This document shows positions 6,632 through 12,270 of a stretch of DNA of 12,270 nt, one piece after another (the first letter of the stretch is position 1; every line of letters begins with the position of its first letter). The stretch is from NCBI GenBank assembly GCA_002309995.1, contig DBYB01000040.1:1-12270 (forward strand), read 5' to 3'. Position numbers and translations under genes: made by a program. Below the pieces are notes generated by a model. The model worked only from the letters and a program-made list of their open reading frames with translations. It was not told the DNA's origin and ran no database searches. This DNA is from Bacteroidales bacterium UBA1197. GTDB lineage: Bacteria; Bacteroidota; Bacteroidia; Bacteroidales; UBA932.

Positions 6632-7075
6632 TTACAGGAGTCCGTCCTCCTTGAGTTTTTCCCTGAGTTTCGGCACGAGAACGCGCACCGTAGTAACCAC
6701 CGTAACGTCAATAGACGTGCGTTTGGTTACCTTGGTGGAGCCGATGCGCCTGTCCTGCATAGTCACGTATTTGTGATACTCGCCGCCATCCTTGAAGAAA
6801 CTGTCGAAGTAGTCCTGATGGCGCTGGCGGGCGTTGACCTCGGTCATCACCGGACGCATATTGTAGTCGGTGTTGCCCTTGGTGATGCCCTTGAACAGCA
6901 CGTCGTACACGGCTTGCTTCTTGGCCTGCTCGAAGGCGTCGATCTTGTTGCGGCCGGTGCCCATCACCCTGAGGGTCAGGCTGCCGTCCATCTCTTTGCT
7001 GATGCAAGTTGTTTCCTGGGCAAATGCGCTCCAGCACAGGAGTGCCGCCAGAATAGTAATAACTGTCTTTTTCAT
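6632..7075 (-). CDS. Small secreted protein, paralogue of the gene at 9030-9548; last gene of the envelope operon
   Basis: A 147-residue exported protein of unknown function. I chose the ATG at 7075 because it gives a clean signal peptide, MKKTVITILAALLCWSAFA before Gln20, and sits 2 nt after the upstream stop (TGATTATG, likely translational coupling). The in-frame ATG at 7087 would add MVVI and overlap that gene. The core MGTGRNKIDAFEQAKKQAV (38-56), FKG, DYFDSFFKDGGEYHKYV (89-104) and the ending KLREKLKEDG align with the second small protein of the operon. A helix of regularly spaced Ala and Lys after a short strand recalls the LPP20/FlgT-N type of envelope domain, but that is inference. 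The mature protein of about 128 residues is probably a single domain in the periplasm. Confidence 0.85.
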   Translation of the reverse strand: MKKTVITILAALLCWSAFAQETTCISKEMDGSLTLRVMGTGRNKIDAFEQAKKQAVYDVLFKGITKGNTDYNMRPVMTEVNARQRHQDYFDSFFKDGGEYHKYVTMQDRRIGSTKVTKRTSIDVTVVTTVRVLVPKLREKLKEDGLL

Positions 7076-7077
7076 AA

Positions 7078-8046
7078 TCACCACCATCCGAAACTGTTCA
7101 TATTATAATAATTCACAGGGCGCTTCGCCATAGCCTTGCCGACCTCTGCCATTGCGGAGATGCGCTGGCTCTCGAGGCTGACATTGGCGTCGAACTGCTT
7201 CATTGCAAAATCCCACTCGCGGTTGTCGAGTTCCTTCACGCGGGCTGCGATGGTCTTGGAAAGCGCCATACCGCCTGCGACTGCGGAGGAGAGGGGATGA
7301 ATCTGCGAGAGGTATCCGGCTGCCTCGTTGGCGCCGGCCCAGTTCTGGCTTGCGTTCCAGGCGTGGGTGGCGGCGTTGAGCAGGGCGGCGCCTTCCACGT
7401 CGATCTTCTGCTGGAAGATTACCTCGGCGGCGCGCATTGCCTTGTCGAAGGCTTCCTTGCACACGGTAGGCACTGTGAACAGCAGGGCGATGCCCTCGTC
7501 ATACTTGTCCTGGCCTGCCAGTGAGTTGGCCTCGCTGATAAGGAAGTCGATCTGGGAGTTGTACCACTCGATGATGCGCTTCTTGCCGGTCTCGATGAAA
7601 CGCTGCACTGCGGGGTCATCGACGCGTATTCCCTTGACGGCCTGCATATATGCCTTGGTGTCATTTGTGCCGGCGCCCTTGATCTGCTTGAGTGCGCAGG
7701 TGGCATAGAGCGTGCCGGTGGCGGCATCGCCTATGTACAGGGTAGGGCTGAGTACCAGAGCCTGCATTGCAGGTGCGGTTGCAGTGGTCTCGTGGCTGAG
7801 TTCGACCATATTGGCAGTTATGATGAAACGAGGGTCGAAGCTGTCGGCTCCAAGTCCGTTCTTAGTGACCATCTGGGTCAGTTTGTTGAGGACCACGTTG
7901 GATGCTGCGGGCGGGATGCTGCTTTCCTGAAGGATGACAGGAGTAAGGGCGATACGTCCGTAGTCGTCTGCCTTGTCCTCGTTGTTCTGAGCGGCGGCGG
8001 CAAAGCACGCGGCAATCAGAAGTATGCTGGTAAGTAACTGTTTCAT
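7078..8046 (-). CDS. Secreted protein with CsgG/TolB-N-like N-terminal half and helical C-terminal half; function unknown
   Basis: A 322-residue protein with a signal peptide, MKQLLTSILLIAACFAAAA before Gln20. Residues about 28-140 read as an alpha/beta domain: YGRIALTPVIL, a long helix with VVLNKLTQMVTKNG, DPRFIITANMVEL, then ALVLSPTLYIGDAATGTLYAT. The last pattern (strand, then strand ending in a D-x-x-T-G turn) is what CsgG, LpoB and TolB-N folds show. Residues about 150-300 are helical and resemble TPR-like packing: QIDFLISEANSLAGQDKYDEGIALLFTVP, with further helix pairs. The C-terminus ends in GWW. I recall close relatives in Bacteroides ending in aromatic residues next to DUF6175 genes. 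It begins 11 nt after the DUF6175 stop and ends 2 nt before the next start. Function is not established; the fold call is inference. Confidence 0.85.
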   Translation of the reverse strand: MKQLLTSILLIAACFAAAAQNNEDKADDYGRIALTPVILQESSIPPAASNVVLNKLTQMVTKNGLGADSFDPRFIITANMVELSHETTATAPAMQALVLSPTLYIGDAATGTLYATCALKQIKGAGTNDTKAYMQAVKGIRVDDPAVQRFIETGKKRIIEWYNSQIDFLISEANSLAGQDKYDEGIALLFTVPTVCKEAFDKAMRAAEVIFQQKIDVEGAALLNAATHAWNASQNWAGANEAAGYLSQIHPLSSAVAGGMALSKTIAARVKELDNREWDFAMKQFDANVSLESQRISAMAEVGKAMAKRPVNYYNMNSFGWW

Positions 8047-8057
8047 AAGGCTAAGGA

Positions 8058-9026
8058 TTATTTGTCACCGATTGTAATCCACACGTCGCCAAGGCCACGG
8101 GGCGATGAGCCCACTACCAGGCTGTACGGCTTCTTCTTGAGCATACGCACAAGCGGCCTCACGAAGGCCTCGGCGTCGATGGCAACGTCGCGTCCGTTCA
8201 TATTGCGGGCGTACAGGGGGATGCGTACCTGGTTGAACCTGATGCGGTTGGCGGATTTGGCCTGAGTGGAGAAGCGGCCCTCCACCGTGTTGTCTGCCAT
8301 CCAGGCCTCGATAATCTCGGCCAGCTCGTAAGACTCACCGTTGACCTCGAATTCCTCCTCGAAGTCGATGGGGCAGTTGTCGTAGCAGAGCAGGGTGACG
8401 GAGATCTCGCGTCCGTTGGCGAAGAGGTCGTCGAAGTAGTGCTGCAGGTCGGACAGGAAGTTGTCCTTGAAGCTCAGCACGCATTCCTCCAGAAGGGTGG
8501 TCATAGGCGCGCTGGCGTCGGAGCTCACGCCGGTGTTGCCGGAGATGAGTTTGGACGAATAGGCGTCGATGGCCTGCAGGTTGAAACTGACCTGCTTGCG
8601 CGGGCCTACGCGATGGACTTCGTAATCGAGGTCGAGGATGATGTCGGCCTTGGCGCTGCGGCGCAGCCTCTCGAGAGGAGTCTCATTGATTTCGCCTCCG
8701 CTCTTGCCGGTCATCATCGCTAATTCGGCGTCCTCGGTCTGGAGGCGCTTGAGTTCCTGCTCAAGGGACTGGATGGGGAAGTCGTTCTTGGCCATGAAAT
8801 CGCCCATTGCGGAGACCAGGGTGCGGATGTCGGAATTCTCCTTCATTGCCCTGGAATAGTCGGCCACGGTGCTTGAGGCGCCCATTGCGTTGACCTGCTG
8901 GACGTAGCCGTTACGCTCGCAGAAAGAGTCGCTGGGAACCACCATGATGGTAGGCTTCTTGGCCTGCGACCAGCCTGTGATGGAGCAGGCGAGCAGCAAT
9001 GCTGCAATAACTAAAGATTTTTTCAT
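8058..9026 (-). CDS. DUF6175 family secreted protein
   Basis: A 322-residue exported protein with signal peptide MKKSLVIAALLLACSITGWS before Gln21. Features matching DUF6175 proteins as I remember them are KKPTIMVVPSDSFC (23-36), AKADIILDLDYEV (125-137), FNLQAIDAYSSKLISGNTG (148-166), HYFDDLFANGREISVTL (196-212), DNTVEGRFST (245-254), RFNQVRIPLY (263-272) and the ending RGLGDVWITIGDK. The strand-helix-strand order, with a strand pair around ADIIL and FNLQAIDAYS, looks like the CsgG/LpoB domain where an outer-membrane accessory protein presents a small alpha/beta fold. Function is unknown. It sits in the middle of the operon, 3 nt after the preceding gene and 11 nt before the next. Known relatives often neighbour CsgG/HfaB-like genes, which suggests an envelope assembly role; this is from memory and not tested. 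Confidence 0.85.
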   Translation of the reverse strand: MKKSLVIAALLLACSITGWSQAKKPTIMVVPSDSFCERNGYVQQVNAMGASSTVADYSRAMKENSDIRTLVSAMGDFMAKNDFPIQSLEQELKRLQTEDAELAMMTGKSGGEINETPLERLRRSAKADIILDLDYEVHRVGPRKQVSFNLQAIDAYSSKLISGNTGVSSDASAPMTTLLEECVLSFKDNFLSDLQHYFDDLFANGREISVTLLCYDNCPIDFEEEFEVNGESYELAEIIEAWMADNTVEGRFSTQAKSANRIRFNQVRIPLYARNMNGRDVAIDAEAFVRPLVRMLKKKPYSLVVGSSPRGLGDVWITIGDK

Positions 9027-9029
9027 ATT

Positions 9030-9548
9030 CTAGAAACCTGAACTGAGTTTGCGTGCTATACCGTCGGCCTCAAGTTTGCGCTTGAGGTTGTCGTACATTA
9101 CCTGCACGTAGATTCCCACCTTGTAGCCGCCCTTCACCTGGCGCCTGTCGGTCCCGGAAGGGACTCCGTCGGTGGTCATATTGACGTAAGCGAGCCAGGG
9201 GCCGCCTGCGGCGAAGAAATTCTGGAAGTAGTCGTTGTTGGCCTCGAGGGTGTTGGGATTGGGGCAGATGGCGGGTGTCGCCATTGCGGTCTCGCTGCCG
9301 GGAAGGCCCCTGAAGATGCAGGCGTGCACGGCGTTCTTCTTGGCCTGCATTACGGCTGCATCAACGTTCTTTGCGAAGCCCCAGACCTTGACGAACTTGG
9401 TTCCGTCCACGCCGACCTTTTCGGTCGTGATTTCGTAGTTGTCCCAGCTCTGGAAGGACTTTTTGCGGTCCCTGTTGTTCTGGGCGTTGAGCGTCACTGC
9501 CGAGATGCTCAGCAGGAGCGTGAGTGCAATCAATGATACTCTTTTCAT
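9030..9548 (-). CDS. Small secreted protein, paralogue of the gene at 6632-7075
   Basis: A 172-residue exported protein of unknown function. The ATG at 9548 is preferred: it gives the signal peptide MKRVSLIALTLLLSISAVTL plus NA before Gln23 and starts 11 nt after the upstream stop. The in-frame ATG at 9572 would overlap that gene and put DILNRNN in front of the signal. The core WGFAKNVDAAVMQAKKNAV (56-74), FRG, NNDYFQNFFAAGGPWLAYV (104-122) and the end NLKRKLEADG align without gaps in the first block with the last gene of the operon. Residues about 82-103 form a Pro- and Asn-rich loop longer than in its partner. The two copies flank the DUF6175 and 322-residue genes, so they probably arose by duplication and then diverged. 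Confidence 0.85.
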   Translation of the reverse strand: MKRVSLIALTLLLSISAVTLNAQNNRDRKKSFQSWDNYEITTEKVGVDGTKFVKVWGFAKNVDAAVMQAKKNAVHACIFRGLPGSETAMATPAICPNPNTLEANNDYFQNFFAAGGPWLAYVNMTTDGVPSGTDRRQVKGGYKVGIYVQVMYDNLKRKLEADGIARKLSSGF

Positions 9549-9559
9549 ATTGTTGCGAT

Positions 9560-11134
9560 TTAGAATGTCCATTTTACTCCGAACTGGAAGCCGAGGTCGT
9601 TCTTGTGCTTCTGAGCCCCCATGCCATTGTTGTAGTCCCTGTAGTAACTGCCGGTCTGGAGAAGCAGGTCGTAGAAGGCCTTGGCGTAGATCTGCAAGGG
9701 GTATGCCATACTGAACGTGGCGCGCACGCCGGGCTCCAAAGCGAACGCCGATCTCTCCAGGAAGGTGTACTCGGACTCGCTGCTGGAGAAGGAACTGAAC
9801 GGGCTGAGGTGATCGAGTATGACCGCGCCGTAAGGGGCGACCTCGAAGAACCTGCTGAGATGCCAGGCGTAGGCGTAACCGGCACCTATCTGCACGTTGC
9901 TCACGCCGAGGCTGGCGAGGTCGAATCCGAGGTTGGCAAGCAGGTACTGCATAGTGCCGTTTGTCTTCACGTCCATAATGTAGTCGAAGTCGAACATCAG
10001 CGAGGCGCCGCTGCAGAAGCCACCTAAGCGGACTGCCGCCGAAGCGCCGATGCGCAGGTCGTTGCTCTGCTTGATGGTCCAGCCCTCATCGACGTTGGCG
10101 ATGCCGGAAATCTGGTAGAACTCCGACGGCTCTGTCTCTCCCATAGCCATTCCGATGTTGTCGGAGATTTCGGTAGCCCTGATGAAGCCGCGGGGGACGG
10201 AAACCAGTCTGCCGGAGGCGTCTTCAGTATAGGAATATGCACGGTAGCGGTCGCCGTTCTTGAGGCCTTCCTTCGTGCCGATCTTGGCACGCAGGGGCTT
10301 GCGGGCGGAGATGGCAACGGCCACCTCCCACTCGTCGATGCTGTTCTCCAGGCCGGTGATCAGACCGCTGAGGCAGGCCGACATTGCGGATGCGGGATTC
10401 TTCTTGCCGGAAGCGGAATTGCTGCTTGACGCCACGGGATTCATATCTACGGGGAACTCGGAGAATGCCCTGCGCTTGGCTTCACGCACTGCCGGGCTGT
10501 CGTCTTCGTAAATCCAGCATTTCTCGTAAAAGTCGTTCAGACTGTCCATCGACATGCCTATCTTGTATGCGTAGGCGACGGCGCTGGTAGACCAGGTGAC
10601 GTTGCCCTTCTTGTCCTTTTCGCTCTTCACGCCATAGAAGTCGATGGCGATGAGGTAACTGGAACCAACCAGCCTGTGGCCCATATCGCCGAGGGCTTCA
10701 ACTCCGACCCTGGAGGCGCGGGCGTTGATGACGTCCTGGTCCTTGGCGTCGTAGTTGCCCCTGTAGCGGACGATATTGTCGTCCATCATACCGCTGGCGT
10801 CGCGGTTGAAGATGGAGGCCAGGATCTCCCGGCCGAACGGGATTCCGGCCACGGCGGCATCGATTTCGGAGCGGTACAGGGACTCGGAGCGGGCTTTTCG
10901 TACCGATACGGTACCGGTCTGTATCTTGTTGATGTCGAATTTCTGCCCTGGGTTGAAACCTGTCACTACGGAATTCACCGTTGAGTCGTAGGTGTCGCCG
11001 CGCTGGACGGCTACGAAGGAAACGCTGTTGCGGTTGTATTCGCTTGTGACAACGTTCTGGACTTTAGCCTGGGCGGAGGCTCCGGCGGAAAACAGTACCA
11101 CCGCCAGTAAGATGAGAGTGAGTCGCTTAAGCAT
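9560..11134 (-). CDS. Outer-membrane beta-barrel protein with large periplasmic N-terminal region; first gene of the envelope operon
   Basis: A 524-residue protein with signal peptide MLKRLTLILLAVVLFSAGAS-A before Gln22. Residues about 25-350 are soluble: an alpha/beta part with SRVGVEALGDMGHRLVGSSY (141-160) and SAVAYAYKIGM, a Ser/Asn-rich linker at about 234-250, and a beta-rich module at about 265-345 with ARKPLRAKIGTKEGLKNGDRY and VPRGFIRATEISDN. Residues about 355-524 show alternating amphipathic strands with aromatic girdles (YLLANLGFDLASLG, VQIGAGYAYAWHL, LQIYAKAFYDLLL) and end in VKWTF, the terminal Phe expected for a BAM-assembled barrel. The length of the barrel part suggests about eight strands, too narrow for a large pore unless it oligomerises. 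Its promoter lies just upstream. Function is unknown; I infer it anchors or scaffolds the four secreted partners encoded behind it. Confidence 0.88.
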   Translation of the reverse strand: MLKRLTLILLAVVLFSAGASAQAKVQNVVTSEYNRNSVSFVAVQRGDTYDSTVNSVVTGFNPGQKFDINKIQTGTVSVRKARSESLYRSEIDAAVAGIPFGREILASIFNRDASGMMDDNIVRYRGNYDAKDQDVINARASRVGVEALGDMGHRLVGSSYLIAIDFYGVKSEKDKKGNVTWSTSAVAYAYKIGMSMDSLNDFYEKCWIYEDDSPAVREAKRRAFSEFPVDMNPVASSSNSASGKKNPASAMSACLSGLITGLENSIDEWEVAVAISARKPLRAKIGTKEGLKNGDRYRAYSYTEDASGRLVSVPRGFIRATEISDNIGMAMGETEPSEFYQISGIANVDEGWTIKQSNDLRIGASAAVRLGGFCSGASLMFDFDYIMDVKTNGTMQYLLANLGFDLASLGVSNVQIGAGYAYAWHLSRFFEVAPYGAVILDHLSPFSSFSSSESEYTFLERSAFALEPGVRATFSMAYPLQIYAKAFYDLLLQTGSYYRDYNNGMGAQKHKNDLGFQFGVKWTF

Positions 11135-11152
11135 ACAAAGACTGTATTTTTA

Positions 11153-11160
11153 CAAATATA
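11153..11160 (-). promoter_or_regulatory. Promoter of the five-gene envelope operon, -7 box
   Basis: TATATTTG on the minus strand matches TAnnTTTG perfectly and lies 18 nt upstream of the first ATG (11134). No clear -33 TTTG is seen. It lies back to back with the manC -7 box, 12 bp apart. Confidence 0.7.
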
Positions 11161-11172
11161 GTAAAAAATGTG

Positions 11173-11180
11173 TAATTTTG
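11173..11180 (+). promoter_or_regulatory. manC promoter, -7 box
   Basis: TAATTTTG matches TAnnTTTG and ends 4 nt before the manC ATG at 11185. Transcription would therefore start at or next to the start codon. The -33 element is weak (T-run near 11147-11151). Confidence 0.65.
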
Positions 11181-11184
11181 CAGC

Positions 11185-12051
11185 ATGACAAAGCATGTGG
11201 TTATCATGGCCGGGGGAGTGGGTAGCCGGCTCTATCCTATCAGTACCCCCGAGCATCCCAAACAGTTCATCGACCTTCTTGGTTGCGGAAAAACCCTTAT
11301 ACGACTTACCTACGAGCGTTTCCTTGCCCTGGGCGGCGATATCCGCTTCTGGGTGGTAACCTCCGCAGCATATACTCACTTCGTGCGCGAGCAGATACCG
11401 GAAATCCCGGAAGAGCAGATACTGGCCGAGCCGGTGGCCCGCAACACCGCCCCCTGCATCGCCTATGCCTGCTGGAAAATCAAGGAGAAGTATCCCGATT
11501 CCAATATTATCATCACTCCTGCCGATGCGTACGTACCCGACGTAAAGGCCTTTGCAGAAACGGCCTCCACGGCGCTCAACTTTACTGAGTCCAGGCACGC
11601 CATAGTGTGCATAGGTATCGCGCCTGATTCCCCTCATACCGGATACGGCTACATACACGCTCCGGCCGAGCCGGGCAAGGTCGTGAAGGTGATGGAATTC
11701 AAGGAGAAGCCGTCGCTGGAGGTGGCCCAGGGCTATCTGGCCGAGGGCGGTTACTGGTGGAACGCCGGCATCTTCGTATGGAACGTGAAGACCATAGAGA
11801 GCGAGCTCAGGGCGCACGCACCCGGCATCTGCTCAATAATGGACAGCATCGCTCCCTGCCTCTATACGGAAGAGGAGCCTGAGGCGCTGAACGAGATGTT
11901 CCCCCTGTGCGAGAAGATAAGCATAGACTACGCCGTGATGGAGAAATCTGCTGATGTATATGCACTTGCGGCCGACTGGGCGTGGAGCGACCTGGGCAGT
12001 TTCGAGGCGATAGAGAAGATTACAGGCCGCGACCCTCGAAAAAATCTGTAA
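11185..12051 (+). CDS. manC: Mannose-1-phosphate guanylyltransferase, short form with catalytic domain only
   Basis: Makes GDP-mannose from mannose 1-phosphate and GTP, the entry point to mannose- and fucose-containing glycans. At 288 residues it is about 70 shorter than usual bacterial enzymes (about 350-360). Signatures are the nucleotide-binding loop VVIMAGGVGSRLYP (5-18), PKQF (25-28), EPVARNTAPCIAYA (82-95), the metal-site region ITPADAYV with Asp114, FKEKP (172-176), NAGIFVWN (193-200), IDYAVMEKS and WSDLGSF. The residue after PAD, commonly His, is Ala. The chain ends about 13 residues after WSDLGSF, so the C-terminal left-handed beta-helix of standard enzymes is missing. The downstream DNA is AT-rich with no continuation in another frame, so this is not a simple frameshift. 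The start is supported by the family N-terminus. The narrow GDP-mannose specificity is likely, not proven. Confidence 0.88.
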   Translation: MTKHVVIMAGGVGSRLYPISTPEHPKQFIDLLGCGKTLIRLTYERFLALGGDIRFWVVTSAAYTHFVREQIPEIPEEQILAEPVARNTAPCIAYACWKIKEKYPDSNIIITPADAYVPDVKAFAETASTALNFTESRHAIVCIGIAPDSPHTGYGYIHAPAEPGKVVKVMEFKEKPSLEVAQGYLAEGGYWWNAGIFVWNVKTIESELRAHAPGICSIMDSIAPCLYTEEEPEALNEMFPLCEKISIDYAVMEKSADVYALAADWAWSDLGSFEAIEKITGRDPRKNL

Positions 12052-12056
12052 AAAGT

Positions 12057-12087
12057 TTTGATTATTTAGGAAAACATCCTATATTTG
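12057..12087 (+). promoter_or_regulatory. Promoter of the tRNA-Lys pair
   Basis: TTTG at 12057-12060 is a perfect -33 element and TATATTTG at 12080-12087 a perfect -7 box, with a 19-nt spacer. It is the best complete Bacteroidetes promoter in the window. It begins 5 nt after the manC stop, with no terminator between, so manC transcripts may read into the tRNAs. Confidence 0.85.
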
Positions 12088-12107
12088 CAGTCCCAAATAC
12101 GGGGGAG

Positions 12108-12180
12108 GACTCGTTAGCTCAGTTGGTAGAGCATCACACTTTTAATGTGGGGGTCTCGGGTTCGAGCCCCGAACGGGTCA
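12108..12180 (+). tRNA. tRNA-Lys, anticodon TTT
   Basis: A 73-nt cloverleaf. The acceptor pairs GACTCGT with ACGGGTC, the D stem is GCTC/GAGC, and the anticodon stem is TCACA/TGTGG with loop CTTTTAA, giving anticodon TTT for AAA and AAG. The T loop is TTCGAGC, the discriminator is A, and CCA is not encoded. Confidence 0.97.
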
Positions 12181-12196
12181 CAATACTGAAATAATT

Positions 12197-12269
12197 GCTT
12201 CCTTAGCTCAGTTGGTAGAGCACCTGACTCTTAATCAGGGTGTCTAGGGTTCGAGCCCCTAAGGGAGCA
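12197..12269 (+). tRNA. tRNA-Lys, anticodon CTT
   Basis: A 73-nt cloverleaf 16 nt after the first tRNA-Lys and probably co-transcribed with it. The acceptor pairs GCTTCCT with AGGGAGC, the D stem is GCTC/GAGC, and the anticodon stem is CCTGA/TCAGG with loop CTCTTAA, giving anticodon CTT for AAG. The discriminator is A. The array may continue past the window edge at 12270. Confidence 0.97.
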
Positions 12270-12270
12270 C

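Noticed and set aside
11011..11817. A 268-codon open frame on the minus strand.
   Set aside because: It overlaps manC in antisense and has no recognisable motif; it also covers the 5' end of the barrel gene in another frame and the intergenic promoters.
12049..12100. A frameshift that hides the missing C-terminal part of manC.
   Set aside because: The DNA after the stop is AT-rich, holds the tRNA promoter and has no open frame resembling the beta-helix domain.
12108..12270. An integration (attachment) site in the tRNA-Lys genes.
   Set aside because: No integrase, no duplicated tRNA 3' end and no foreign-looking DNA is seen next to them within the window.

Overview
The window looks like a chromosomal piece from a member of the Bacteroidales, probably a GC-rich gut lineage of the Alistipes / Rikenellaceae / UBA932 kind. 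Five things point there: promoter boxes of the form TAnnTTTG upstream of several genes, weak or absent Shine-Dalgarno sequences, signal peptides that end just before Gln, Bacteroidetes-only domain families (DUF4493, DUF6359, DUF6175), and GC-rich genes separated by very AT-rich gaps. Genus-level placement is a guess.

Layout. Positions 1-2166 (minus strand) hold fabD followed by the N-terminal third of pyruvate:ferredoxin oxidoreductase (nifJ), which runs off the left edge. A tRNA-Arg(CCG) is transcribed divergently from fabD. A bidirectional terminator and a small cluster of inverted palindromic repeats separate it from a convergent gene for a large M16 metallopeptidase lipoprotein (2423-5305, minus). 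Next, on the same strand, is a DUF4493-DUF6359 surface lipoprotein (5450-6514).

The most interesting block is 6632-11134 (minus). It is a tight five-gene operon with gaps of 2 to 11 nt, its own promoter and a strong terminator. In order of transcription it encodes an outer-membrane beta-barrel protein with a large periplasmic N-terminal region, a small secreted protein, a DUF6175 protein, a 322-residue secreted protein with an alpha-helical C-terminal half, and a second small secreted protein that is a diverged paralogue of the first. All five carry signal peptides. DUF6175-like proteins are, as I recall, found near CsgG-type genes in Bacteroides. The sequence patterns suggest a CsgG/LpoB/TolB-N-like envelope assembly, but no function is known to me.

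Divergently from this operon lies a short manC-type mannose-1-phosphate guanylyltransferase (11185-12051, plus) that appears to lack the usual C-terminal beta-helix and has an almost leaderless start. It is followed by a promoter and two tRNA-Lys genes (TTT, then CTT) at the right edge. No insertion sequence, CRISPR array, phage gene or origin was seen. No gap without a gene exceeds 300 bases.
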